64,000 nt of DNA from Gloeotrichia echinulata CP02 (GTDB taxonomy: Bacteria; Cyanobacteriota; Cyanobacteriia; Cyanobacteriales; Nostocaceae), in assembly GCA_038087035.1 (NCBI GenBank), contig CP051187.1, positions 806,001-870,000 on the forward strand, written 5' to 3'. This document shows positions 42,223 to 50,213 of this stretch, one piece after another. Position 1 is the stretch's first letter; each line of letters starts with the position of its first letter. The position numbers and the translations under genes are program-made. The notes beneath the pieces are model-generated. The model was not told the DNA's origin. It ran no database searches and worked only from the letters and a program-made list of their open reading frames with translations.

Positions 42223-43431
42223 ATGCAAATTTTGAGTGTACACAACAAATATCAAATTCGTGGCGGTGAAGATGAATCCCAACTATTAGAACGGCGGATT
42301 TTGGAAGAAAATGGACATCAAGTTGACCTATATGAAGAAGACAACATTCGCGTTAATTCTCTGCATCTAATGCAAGTGGGATTGCGAACAGTCTGGTCAA
42401 CAGAAGCCTATAAAGTAGTCAAACAACGGCTGCAAAATTCCACGTACAATATTGTTCACGTCCAAAATTTCTTTCCCTTAATTTCTCCCTCAGTTTATTA
42501 CGCAGCTAAGGAACAGGGAGTCCCTGTCATCCAATCTCTACGGAATTACCGTCTGCTATGTCTTAATTCATTCTTTTTTCGCGATGGGCAAGTATGTGAA
42601 GATTGTTTGGGGAAGTCTATTCCCTATCCTGGTGTAGTTAATGCTTGCTATCGAGACAGCAATCTCCTTTCTGCGGGTGTAGCCACCATGCTGACTGTGC
42701 ATCGAGCTATGAATACCTGGAAACAAATGGTAGATATTTATATTACCTTGTCTGAGTTTGCCCGAAAGAAAATGATTCAAGGTGGTATACCAGCAGAGAA
42801 AATTGTCGTCAAGCCAAATTTTGTTCATCCAGACCCCGGTGTAGGAGAAGGACGTGGTGGTTACGCCCTTTTTGTGGGCAGACTTTCTCAAGAAAAGGGG
42901 CTAGATACGCTACTTACTGCTTGGGAAAAATTGGGTGCAAAAATCCCACTGAAGATTATTGGCGATGGACCTTTATCAGAAGAAGTAATCAAAGCAGCAA
43001 AAAAAAATCCGCAAGTGGAATGGTTAGGACGCAAACCAATGCCAGAAGTGCTTGCTATCATGGGGAATGCTACGTTTTTAGTTTTTCCCTCCAAATGGTA
43101 TGAAACCTTTGGTAGGGTTGCAGTTGAGGCATTTGCTACAGGGACTCCTGTAATTGCTGCTAACATTGGAGCGATCGCCGAATTGGTAGACTCTGGTCGC
43201 ACAGGTTTAACTTTTATTCCTGGAGATCCAGAGGATTTAGCTACCAAAGTAGAGTGGGCTGTGACCAATCCGGCTTTGCTTGGACAGATGCGCCCTGAAG
43301 CAAGGGCTGAGTTTGAAGCTAAGTACACAGCACAGCAGAATTACCGCCAGATGATGGACATTTATCAACGGGCTACTGGTGGTAGAGGTCAAGAATCTGA
43401 TTTTTTCCAAATTTACTCACAAAGGGATTGA
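42223..43431 (+). CDS. Glycosyltransferase family 4
   Basis: 402 residues, GT-B. The N-terminal half is MQILSVHNKYQIRGGEDESQ with VHVQNFFPLISPSVYYAAKE, a subgroup with a Cys-rich insert (CLNSFFFRDGQVCEDCLGKS, then GVVNACYRDSN) that may bind metal. The C-terminal half is LFVGRLSQEKGLDTLLTAWE and the catalytic FPSKWYETFGRVAVEAFATG. The start is 33 bp after the previous stop, so it is the third gene of the glycan operon. The -35 box of the following tRNA promoter overlaps its stop codon. Confidence 0.9.
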   Translation: MQILSVHNKYQIRGGEDESQLLERRILEENGHQVDLYEEDNIRVNSLHLMQVGLRTVWSTEAYKVVKQRLQNSTYNIVHVQNFFPLISPSVYYAAKEQGVPVIQSLRNYRLLCLNSFFFRDGQVCEDCLGKSIPYPGVVNACYRDSNLLSAGVATMLTVHRAMNTWKQMVDIYITLSEFARKKMIQGGIPAEKIVVKPNFVHPDPGVGEGRGGYALFVGRLSQEKGLDTLLTAWEKLGAKIPLKIIGDGPLSEEVIKAAKKNPQVEWLGRKPMPEVLAIMGNATFLVFPSKWYETFGRVAVEAFATGTPVIAANIGAIAELVDSGRTGLTFIPGDPEDLATKVEWAVTNPALLGQMRPEARAEFEAKYTAQQNYRQMMDIYQRATGGRGQESDFFQIYSQRD

Positions 43432-43457
43432 CATTGCCCTAGGGTGACTGCTATATT
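43428..43457 (+). promoter_or_regulatory. Promoter of tRNA-Gln
   Basis: Consensus TTGACA (43428-43433) overlaps the stop codon of the preceding gene. TATATT (43452-43457) follows at 18 bp, and the tRNA begins 23 bp later. Confidence 0.65.
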
Positions 43458-43480
43458 ATCTAAAGTGCAATTGCAATTGT

Positions 43481-43552
43481 TGGGGCGTAGCCAAGTGGTA
43501 AGGCAGCGGGTTTTGGTCCCGCCATCCCTAGGTTCGAATCCTAGCGCCCCAG
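43481..43552 (+). tRNA. tRNA-Gln (anticodon TTG)
   Basis: The acceptor arms TGGGGCG and CGCCCCA pair perfectly, with discriminator G. The anticodon stem GCGGG/CCCGC encloses TTTTGGT, giving TTG. The T arm contains GGTTCGAATCC. Confidence 0.97.
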
Positions 43553-43626
43553 TTAACTCAAGGACAGACTAATATATCTATCTGCCCTTTTACCCATTCT
43601 ATCAGTTATCTAACGACGATTGTGCG

Positions 43627-43653
43627 TAGGGGTGCAAGGCCTTGCACCCCTAT
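43627..43653. repeat. GTAGGGGTGCAAGG/CCTTGCACCCCTA palindrome
   Basis: An inverted repeat of the same family as 10036 and 19997. It lies between tRNA-Gln and the end of the minus-strand gene at 43670. Confidence 0.65.
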
Positions 43654-43669
43654 GGTCTTTGCAACAACG

Positions 43670-44203
43670 TCAATTTTCAGGCGACTTTAAAGCTTGGTCC
43701 AAAACTTGTCGCGCCTGTTCTGCTTTAGCTCGCGCTTCTTGGTAACGTAGATTGGCTTGAGCAAAATTTTTGAGAACTTTAAAACCTTCCTTGAGACGGG
43801 TAATTTCATCCTCAGTCACTGACTGATCGCAAAACAGAACATCAACCGCCTTGCGAATTTCCAGTGCTTCAGCGCGTGATTCTTGAACTTTCAACTTGAG
43901 TGTAGCCAGATTGCTCAGAATCTGGACTGCTTGTGTAATGTGATCCTCACCGCTAGCAATCTCAATGCTTGCTTCCTTAACTTCAATTAATTGTTGTGGA
44001 CCAAATCCCTCTTCTAGTTCTGTGGGTAGCTTACCTGCATCCATCAGTTCTATCAGCTGATCCATTGCTTTTTCACGGGCTTTGGCTGAATCTTTGCCAG
44101 AAACAGTGAGGATAATTTCTGGGCTTTGAGCGAGAGTATACTGAACCATATTTAGGGCAGAAAAGTTGCTGGTTAACCAAGCCGAGGAAAACAATTTTAA
44201 CAT
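43670..44203 (-). CDS. Conserved hypothetical helical protein
   Basis: 177 residues. After an N-terminal segment (MVQYTLAQSPEIILTVSGKD) the chain is helical and charged, with two long heptad-like stretches (LATLKLKVQESRAEALEIRK; NLRYQEARAKAEQARQVLDQ). There is no signal peptide or membrane helix, so it is probably soluble. It resembles uncharacterised cyanobacterial proteins and I cannot name a role. The ATG at 44149 (MVQYTLAQ) could be the true start; the first 18 residues look less conserved. It is divergent from the membrane protein gene at 44411. Confidence 0.72.
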   Translation of the reverse strand: MLKLFSSAWLTSNFSALNMVQYTLAQSPEIILTVSGKDSAKAREKAMDQLIELMDAGKLPTELEEGFGPQQLIEVKEASIEIASGEDHITQAVQILSNLATLKLKVQESRAEALEIRKAVDVLFCDQSVTEDEITRLKEGFKVLKNFAQANLRYQEARAKAEQARQVLDQALKSPEN

Positions 44204-44410
44204 GAACAGAGTGGCAACTAAAACCTACTCTCATGAAAAATTAAAAATTAAATTCGCTCCACGTTGGTAGTTGACTGTTGAGCCTTATTAATAATGATTA
44301 TTGATAATTCTACTATAGTTGAGTTCTGAGTTGTTGAGTCTACCAAGTCCCCCAAAATAAAACTTTATACTGAAGAAAGAGATAGTAAATTTCAATAGGA
44401 GGCGAGAGCA

Positions 44411-45682
44411 ATGGCTCCCAATCCCACCATCATGCAAGCTGTGGAACAATTGGGTTACCGTGTCACTGTTGGTGATGTGGCGACCCAAGCAGGATTGAAT
44501 GTCGCCCAGGCCAATCTTGGGTTATTAGCTCTGGCGTCGGATGCTGGCGGACATTTGCAGGTAGCAGAATCTGGTGATATTGTGTACCTTTTTCCGCAAA
44601 ATTTTCGAGTAATATTACGCAATAAGTATTTGCAATTAAGGTTGCAGGAATGGTGGAAAAAGGTTTGGGGTGTTCTGTTTTACCTAATTCGCATTTCTTT
44701 TGGGATTTTCTTAGTTGTTTCCATCGCCTTAATTACTGTCACCATCATTATTATCATCACGGCTGCTAACTCAGATCGAGATAACGATAATCGCAGTAAT
44801 AATTCCAGAGGTAGTAACTTCTTCTTTTTCCCAGATTTATTCTGGTATTTTAGCCCAAATTATGACAACCGCTCCCAGGAACGGCGACGGGAAAGGCAAG
44901 AACAAAGCAATCTGAATTTCTTTGAGGCTGTCTTTTCGTTTTTGTTTGGTGATGGTAATCCTAATGCCAATTTAGAAGACCGCCGCTGGCAAGAAATTGG
45001 TACCGTGATTGGTAATAATCGAGGTGCAGTAGTCGCCGAACAAATTTCTCCCTATCTAGATGACATTGGTGAGAAATATCAACAAGAATACGAAGATTAT
45101 ATGCTACCTGTTCTCACACGATTTAACGGACAACCAGAGGTAAGTCCTGAGGGGCAGATTGTATATTATTTTCCAGAGTTGCAGGTGAGCGCCAGCCAAA
45201 AGCGTCGTCAGTCATTACCAGACTACCTGGAAGAATTACCCTGGCGTTTTAGTGCGGCCAGTTCGGGACAAATTCTGCTGAGTGCTGGTTTGGGTGTACT
45301 CAATTTTGTTGGTGCTTTGGTGTTGGGAAGTTTATTAAAAGATGGTACAGTCGCCGCCGAATTAGGTGGATTAGTAGCTTTTGTGCAAGGGATTTATTGG
45401 CTGTTGTTGGCTTACGGAACAGGTTTTTTAGGGATACCGTTAGTACGTTATTTCTTTCTTCAGTCGCGCAACAGCAAAATTGCTGCACGCAACCGCGATC
45501 GCCTTTCCCGCGCTAGACTATTGGCAAACCAGGATGCAACCTTACAGCAAAAAATTGACTACGCTAGTCAGTTTGCAGCACAAAAGGTCATCGGGAAAGA
45601 AGATTTGGTCTACTCTAGCGAAACTGACTTACTCGAACAGGAATTTGAGCGTCCTGCTCAAATTGACCCGGAAAACGCCTAA
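44411..45682 (+). CDS. Conserved cyanobacterial membrane protein with N-terminal winged-helix-like domain
   Basis: 423 residues. Residues 1-75 look like a small winged-helix module (TIMQAVEQLGYRVTVGDVAT, then GLNVAQANLGLLALASDAGG and a beta wing LQVAESGDIVYLFPQNFR). A membrane helix follows at about 92-118 (VLFYLIRISFGIFLVVSIAL). An Asn/Arg-rich segment comes next, then a soluble domain that repeats part of the N-terminal wing (GQPEVSPEGQIVYYFPELQV). Two to three further helices lie at about 290-360. I know of no function. AGGAGG precedes the ATG by about eight bases. A hairpin at 45694-45721 follows the stop. Confidence 0.8.
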   Translation: MAPNPTIMQAVEQLGYRVTVGDVATQAGLNVAQANLGLLALASDAGGHLQVAESGDIVYLFPQNFRVILRNKYLQLRLQEWWKKVWGVLFYLIRISFGIFLVVSIALITVTIIIIITAANSDRDNDNRSNNSRGSNFFFFPDLFWYFSPNYDNRSQERRRERQEQSNLNFFEAVFSFLFGDGNPNANLEDRRWQEIGTVIGNNRGAVVAEQISPYLDDIGEKYQQEYEDYMLPVLTRFNGQPEVSPEGQIVYYFPELQVSASQKRRQSLPDYLEELPWRFSAASSGQILLSAGLGVLNFVGALVLGSLLKDGTVAAELGGLVAFVQGIYWLLLAYGTGFLGIPLVRYFFLQSRNSKIAARNRDRLSRARLLANQDATLQQKIDYASQFAAQKVIGKEDLVYSSETDLLEQEFERPAQIDPENA

Positions 45683-46060
45683 ATTTTAGAATACAGCCAA
45701 AACCCCACCCAGTTTTGGCTGACGCCAACATTCCCCTAAGCGCAGGCGCTTAGGGGTTAGGGATATCCCAACCAGCTTGCTGTTAAGCACAAACTTAGAA
45801 CCCCGGTAACTTTTATGGAACCGGGGTTTTTGCACACCGAACTACCCTTAACACCAAGGGTATTGTCATATATTATTTCCCCAATTTTTGTTACATTTAC
45901 GCCCCTCAACAATCTTCAGAAAGGAGGATGCAAAGACATGAGATATGGCGAAACATACTATAATTAGTATTAAGAATAACTGAGTTTATTATTTTATTTT
46001 TTGGTTGATATAATTACATAAGAGTAAATTTAATTACCATGAAAATTAATAGATTAATGC
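45683..46060 (+). other. Start of a gene-free island with three hairpins
   Basis: Three strong hairpins follow the membrane-protein gene. They are 45694-45721 (CAGCCAAAAC/GTTTTGGCTG), 45733-45756 (CCCCTAAGCG/CGCTTAGGGG) and 45799-45831 (AACCCCGGT/ACCGGGGTT plus T-tract), the last a canonical plus-strand terminator. TATAAT at about 45958 is a possible promoter. No protein gene is credible from 45683 to 49113. Confidence 0.6.
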
Positions 46061-46098
46061 TCTATCATATTGCTGGAAACTTGGATACTTTCTATAGG

Positions 46099-46308
46099 AA
46101 GATGACTTAACGAGGGAGTAAGTTTAAAGTAATTATGGTGTGTCGAATAACTGCTTTCTTTGGAGGTTTAGCCCTGATACTAATTTTCTGTGAATGTGCT
46201 TAATAACGCCCACACCTTAGAAAGGATTGGCTCTATTAATAAAGCTTGATTACCCAGGCTTAAGTAAGTGCATACTGATGAAGAAATGGTATCAGCTAAA
46301 CCTTTTTT
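46099..46308 (+). ncRNA. Candidate longer structured RNA at the head of the array (unit A)
   Basis: Begins after TATAGGAAGATG (46093-46104), the same block that heads the other units. The region 46164-46180 (AGGTTTAGC and TGATAC) is complementary to 46289-46303 (GTATCA and GCTAAACCT), and the latter is followed by T6. A closing stem over about 110 nt with a terminal T-tract suggests a folded RNA of about 145-210 nt. Transcription is inferred only. Confidence 0.4.
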
Positions 46309-46483
46309 ATTCATCTTATTTTAATTAAATTAGGACTTACGCATGAGTAACCAAAAATCAAGGGTTTGGGTTGGGCATAGTGCCGGAAAAATTAACCAAT
46401 GCCCTATGCCCGCTCTCCACTAATAGCCTCGACGGGTCAGTCCTGTAAATTTACGAATTAAGAATATTTCTATCTTCTCTATT

Positions 46484-46570
46484 CAGTGCTTAATTGCTAA
46501 ATATAAATATTTAAATTGTGGTAAAACATCTACTTTTATCTCTGACTTGGTTTTGAACCAAGTCTTTTTT
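46484..46570 (+). ncRNA. Tandem small-RNA unit B (degenerate promoter block)
   Basis: Upstream text AGAATATTTC...TTCTCTATTCAG (46461-46486) is a weak match to the block of other units. The body has TGGTAAAACATC, as in unit C. It ends with the terminator GACTTGGTT-TTG-AACCAAGTC and T6 (46544-46570). The stem differs from unit C by one base on each side (G-C to A-T), which keeps pairing. Confidence 0.5.
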
Positions 46571-46656
46571 ATGGTTATTTTTTATAACTTATTTTATTAC
46601 AAGTAAATAGGCAATCAATTATCAGGTTTGAACATATTTGAACACATCCTATAGGC

Positions 46657-46746
46657 AGATGAAATAAATTATTAGTATTTATAAAATATCTCTATATGGT
46701 AAACACTTGGTATATCTATAGGCTTGGTTATGAACCAAGCCTTTTT
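46657..46746 (+). ncRNA. Tandem small-RNA unit C
   Basis: The promoter-like block ATATTTGAACACATCC then TATAGG (46650-46655) has TTGAAC 16 bp upstream as a possible -35. The body includes TAAATTA and GGTAAACACTTGGTATATCT. The terminator is GGCTTGGTT-ATG-AACCAAGCC plus T5 (46721-46746). TATAGG to the end of the T-tract is 97 nt. The exact start is inferred. Confidence 0.6.
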
Positions 46747-47181
46747 CATGACTTTACCGTAGCAATCAGGTATTTTTATTGCCAGAGAATATATATATTT
46801 TGCGAATTTTCAGAACAGGGGTAAAAGTCTTTTTTGAAGTTAATATTCTTGAGGATGTCTGCGAGTTGCAAAATATCCCCTAGTAGTCCACCACACCAAC
46901 AATGCTTGGAGAATTGATTTGTTCCTAGTTGCGCTACCCTACGGGAAAGCTGGGTTAATAGCGCTCTTAATGTCGAGTGCGCTAAACCGGGATTTATCAG
47001 CACAATTCTCAAAGCCTGATAAAATCTAGATTCCGGTTTTTCACACAAATCAAAACATAACCTGTCAAAAATCCCCGAAGCATATTCAGGGCTGGGATTA
47101 TGATGAGTGCGAGTATGGGACTTGTTCCAAATGCGGGTAAAGCGCAACTATAAACAAGCTGTTGGCTCATGCTGTATCAGC
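46747..47181. other. Spacer within the small-RNA island
   Basis: Carries a repeat at 46897-46946 shared with 33433-33500 and a minus-strand frame without family features. It seems to interrupt the regular spacing of the units (C to D is about 555 bp, against about 150 bp for E, F and G), so it may be an insertion. Confidence 0.45.
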
Positions 47182-47210
47182 TTTGAGAATTTTTGTACAC
47201 ACCTAAAAGT

Positions 47211-47301
47211 CGGATGATCTATCAGCAGACTAGATCTAAATTAGCTGTATATGGTAAACACCTGGTATATCTGGAGGCTTGGTTAAACGCCAAGCCTTTT
47301 T
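47211..47301 (+). ncRNA. Tandem small-RNA unit D
   Basis: Its block is degenerate (TTTTTGTACACACC then TAAAAG at 47204-47209) but aligned. The body shares TAAATTA and ATGGTAAACACCTGGTATAT with unit C. The terminator GGCTTGG-TTAAACG-CCAAGCC plus T5 ends at 47301, 98 nt from TAAAAG. Confidence 0.55.
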
Positions 47302-47414
47302 CATACCTCTGTACAACAAAGTATATTTTAATATGGTTATTTTTGGGCAGGGTTAATATATTGACCGGGCAATGTACTAGCATTTTTTAGGATATTTGGA
47401 CACATCCTATAGGA

Positions 47415-47506
47415 AGATGCACTGGATGAAAAGTGGAACTAAATTATTCTAGTACGTTGTTAAGCACAGCAATGATCAAGGTTTGGTTCACAACCAAACC
47501 TTTTTT
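47415..47506 (+). ncRNA. Tandem small-RNA unit E
   Basis: Block TTTAGGATATTTGGACACATCC then TATAGGAAGATG (47387-47419; two joined parts). The body has TAAATTA and GTTAAGCAC. The terminator GGTTTGGTT-CAC-AACCAAACC plus T6 ends at 47506, 99 nt from the first base of TATAGG. The stem has a compensatory C-G to T-A change relative to unit C. Confidence 0.6.
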
Positions 47507-47564
47507 ATGTGTATCCAAGTTATCCCATAACAGTTTTTAGACTATTTGCACACATCCTATAGGA

Positions 47565-47654
47565 AGATGAAATCCAGTCAGGCTGGGTCTAAATTAGTCA
47601 TAGTGTAGTAAATGCTTGGTATATAGAAAGGCTTGGCTTACCCATGCCTTTTTT
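47565..47654 (+). ncRNA. Tandem small-RNA unit F
   Basis: Block TTTAGACTATTTGCACACATCC then TATAGGAAGATG (47537-47569). TATAGG lies exactly 150 bp after that of unit E. The body has TAAATTA and GTAAATGCTTGGTATAT. The terminator GGCTTGG...CCATGCC (one mismatch) plus T6 ends at 47654, 97 nt from TATAGG. Confidence 0.6.
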
Positions 47655-47713
47655 CATGCGTAATCACGGAATCTGCTATCGGATTTTAGAATATTTCAAC
47701 ACATTCTGTAGGA

Positions 47714-47819
47714 AGATGCACTGTACGAAAAGTATTTCTAGATTTTCGCTATGTGAACAGAGCCGACACTGACTTACAGTCCCGGTCTCATAGCTTAAGT
47801 CCTCTATCAGAGGACTTAA
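47714..47819 (+). ncRNA. Tandem small-RNA unit G (diverged 3' end)
   Basis: Block TTTAGAATATTTCAACACATTC then TGTAGGAAGATG (47686-47718), 149 bp after unit F. The body shares GCACTG...ACGAAAAGT with unit E, then diverges. It ends with the strong hairpin TTAAGTCCTCT-ATC-AGAGGACTTAA (47795-47819), which has no T-tract. Confidence 0.45.
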
Positions 47820-48240
47820 ACCCATATTGATTTTAAGTAAAATAAATTACATTATTTTTGTTGATTCATAGTTTATGCGTAAAGGTGCAAGATGTGAAGT
47901 AGCGAAAAATTATTCAACATCCTCATCCTCACCTAAATTTAGTGCCATTCTGTCATTGGTGCAGATGCGTCAGGAGCGAGAAAACCTGAAAATCCCAAGA
48001 AATTACTGGTACTGACGTACCCTACTAATACCAATTTGAAAAAAGAATGGGACAAATAGGGTAGGGGCGCGGGCGCAAGGCCTTGCGCCCCTACAGATTA
48101 TCGATGTGTTGCAAAGATTTTTTCAATTGGTATAACTAGTTTCAAGCCACCTCCCCTTGTGCGTGGGGCGTTTGATTGCAAAATAAGAATTGATATTATG
48201 CAGTAATTGCATGAATACCTATCTACCAGTCTCTAGTAAA
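47820..48240. repeat. Intergenic region with two palindromic repeats
   Basis: No gene is seen. A TGCGTCAGGAGCGAG...CTGACGTACCCTAC repeat lies at 47970-48026 and shares interior text with 6339-6404. A GTAGGGGCGC...GCGCAAGGCCTTGCGCCCCTAC palindrome with an 8-bp extra insert lies at 48060-48094. Confidence 0.6.
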
Positions 48241-48273
48241 TGCAATCCTCATAGAAGGGAATAAAGATGGATA

Positions 48274-48298
48274 CCCCTGGTACTGACCAGGGGTTTTT
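48274..48298 (+). terminator. Intrinsic terminator at the end of the island
   Basis: CCCCTGG-TACTGA-CCAGGGG followed by TTTTT. The preceding text (TAGTAAATGCAATCC...ATAGAAGGG) is faintly like the 3' body of unit F, so this may end a further, diverged unit that starts near 48200. Confidence 0.7.
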
Positions 48299-48308
48299 AT
48301 TTATATGT

Positions 48309-48378
48309 ACCTGAGTTCGATATAAGCCCCTAACGTAATCTCTTTGCACCCTGACGAGGCTTTAAGTCGAACTCAGGT
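48309..48378. repeat. 70-bp inverted-repeat element
   Basis: ACCTGAGTTCGA (48309-48320) and TCGAACTCAGGT (48367-48378) are perfect 12-bp inverted ends. AAGCC/GGCTTT extends the pairing inward. It looks like a minimal hairpin element inserted directly after the terminator. Confidence 0.65.
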
Positions 48379-48471
48379 TATAGGTAATAAACTACGCAGT
48401 AGAAGCGCACGGCGTGCGCCCCTAGGAGGATCTGTGGTTATGGCATAATCCTGTAAAGTGCGATCGCTGTC

Positions 48472-48598
48472 AATAAGTAGGTCGGCGCAAATAAACGGTA
48501 CTGGCTTTGGTCGTCATTTGTCATTTGTCATTGGTAAGCATTTGGGACATATTTACATGTAGTAATATAGTTTTGTTTTTTCGTGCCGACTTACTTAC
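48472..48598. repeat. Inverted-repeat element of the TAAGTAGGTCGGCGC family
   Basis: The left end AATAAGTAGGTCGGCGCAAA and right end GTGCCGACTTACTTA are inverted. GTCATTTGTCATTTGTCATT heptamers lie inside. Left-end copies recur at about 5625, 14177 and 19893 (and inverted near 19055-19090). Confidence 0.65.
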
Positions 48599-48600
48599 TG

Positions 48601-48640
48601 CTCTCTCAAAGCCTCTCTAGAGTTATCGCAGAGGGCTTTT
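48601..48640 (-). repeat. Terminator-like hairpin repeat (mate at 51453)
   Basis: On the minus strand CCCTCTGCGATAACTCTAGA then GAGGCTTTGAGAGAG matches 51453-51488 almost base for base. Read on the plus strand, the same stem is followed by TTTT and could terminate. Confidence 0.6.
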
Positions 48641-49113
48641 GCTTTGTGTGAATCGCCGGACTGAAAGCGATTGATCCAAAAATGAATTTTGATGCTACTT
48701 GCAATTTGCAAAACCTGACTCAATACTTCGCAAAAGAAGTCGGGGATACGCATCATTAATTGTGCGATCGCCTATTTTACTCTCATAACTAAAATTTATA
48801 TATAGAAATACTATTTGATGTTTAAAATACACGTATACTTGGTAAACTGATGCCCGCCTAGATTAAAGATTCTCGCTTATAGGCTGTCCACGGTCACGAG
48901 TTCAAAGTCCAAGCTATTCTTTGACCCTGGACTCTTGACTTTTGACAACCTGAGTGCGAAATATACAATTTAAATGCGTAACACCTTATTACCAAGCACA
49001 ACCCAAATATTGTTAATCAAGTCAAGTCGGAAATTCTAAAAAACTCACAAAGATTACTGCCAAATTTGAATTTGTTATGTAAGCTGACAACAGCAGTTTT
49101 ACCCCTCAAAACC
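48641..49113. other. Intergenic region before the HAD gene
   Basis: No gene is seen in about 470 bp. It is AT-rich around 48780-48850 and contains TTGACTTTTGACAAC-like short repeats near 48935-48950. Promoter boxes are not clear. Confidence 0.4.
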
Positions 49114-49899
49114 ATGACCGACAGCAGTCCCACGATTTTAGCCCTAGACTTTGATGGAGTGATTTGCGATGGACTAATTGAATATTTTGAAGTAGCATGG
49201 CGTACATACTGTCAACTTTGGTCGCCTGCTAACGATACACCACCAGATGATTTAGCTTTGAGATTTTATCGCCTTAGACCAGTAATTGAAACAGGTTGGG
49301 AAATGCCTGTTTTAATCAAAGCTTTGGTCGAGGGAATTGCTGATGAAAAAATTCTTCATGAATGGGTGAGTATTGTCCCACAACTGTTGTTACATGAAAA
49401 GCTACAAGCCAAAGAAATTGGCGCGCAACTAGACAACCTGCGGGATGAATGGATTGCCAAAGATTTAGATGGTTGGCTAAATCTGCATAGATTTTATCCG
49501 GGTGTGGTAGAAAAAATTAAAGCCACTATTGCCAGTGAAGTTAAACTATACATCATCACTACCAAAGAAGGGCGTTTTGTTAAGCAACTGTTACAACAAG
49601 AAGGAGTTGATTTACCTGCAAAAGCGATTTTTGGTAAAGAAGAGAAACGTCCTAAATACGAAATTCTGCGAGAATTAAAACAGACAGCAGATATAAATCC
49701 AGTTAGCCTATGGTTTATCGAAGATAGACTCAAGACATTGCAGTTAGTCCAAAAGCAACCAGACCTTGAGGACGTGCAACTTTTTTTGGCAGACTGGGGT
49801 TATAATACCCAATCAGAAAGGAAAGCAGCTCAAAACGATCCACGAATTAAGTTATTGTCACTTTCTCAGTTTGCCAAAAATTTCTCTGCTTGGCTTTAA
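49114..49899 (+). CDS. HAD superfamily hydrolase
   Basis: About 261 residues. Motif I is LALDFDGVICDGL near the start (nucleophile Asp and acid/base Asp). A helical cap follows (EYFEVAWRTYCQLWSPAND). Motif II appears as LYIITTKEGRFV (Thr), motif III as the Lys of FGKEEKRPKY, and motif IV as WFIEDRLKTL (Glu-Asp). The enzyme should remove phosphate from a small molecule; substrate unknown. I chose ATG 49114 because it gives the usual short lead before motif I; the TTG at 49066 would add 16 residues. Confidence 0.88.
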   Translation: MTDSSPTILALDFDGVICDGLIEYFEVAWRTYCQLWSPANDTPPDDLALRFYRLRPVIETGWEMPVLIKALVEGIADEKILHEWVSIVPQLLLHEKLQAKEIGAQLDNLRDEWIAKDLDGWLNLHRFYPGVVEKIKATIASEVKLYIITTKEGRFVKQLLQQEGVDLPAKAIFGKEEKRPKYEILRELKQTADINPVSLWFIEDRLKTLQLVQKQPDLEDVQLFLADWGYNTQSERKAAQNDPRIKLLSLSQFAKNFSAWL

Positions 49900-50213
49900 T
49901 TAACAAGAGTCCAGAGTCCAGAGTCCAGAGTCCAGAGTCCAGGGTTAGGATGTGAGGATGATGGGGACGTAGGGAAAAATAACTCCTTACTCCTAACTCC
50001 TTACTCCTATAGCGTTTCTCGCCCTAGTGAGGTACATCGGTAAGGGCACGGCAGTGCCGTGCCCCTACATCGCGTGATACAATTTTGTACCTCATCTGAA
50101 TAGGAAGTGCTATAACTCCTTACTCCTTACTCATTACTCCTTACTCATTACTCCTTACTCATTACTCCTTACTCATTACTCCTTACTCCTTACTCCTAAC
50201 TCCTAACTTTTTT
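49900..50213. repeat. Heptamer-rich gap before nurA
   Basis: No gene is seen. AGAGTCC is repeated about five times at 49907-49942. A GGGCACGGCAGTGCCGTGCCC palindrome is at about 50043-50070. A mixed array of ACTCCTT and ACTCATT heptamers runs from 50112 to 50200, ending about 12 bp before the nurA start codon, so the ribosome-binding region itself is repeat-derived. Confidence 0.8.

Noticed and set aside
46776..47147. Minus-strand open frame of 123 codons in the small-RNA island
   Set aside because: It has no family features, an odd Cys/His/Arg composition, and overlaps a dispersed repeat (46897-46946 matches 33433-33500). It is best explained as chance.
47193..47390. Plus-strand frame of 65 codons covering unit D
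   Set aside because: It runs through the conserved small-RNA body and its terminator, and neighbouring units carry stops at equivalent places.
46640..47820. Identification of the tandem units as NsiR1
   Set aside because: NsiR1 is the obvious analogue, but hetF is not adjacent and I cannot confirm its sequence from memory, so I do not apply the name.
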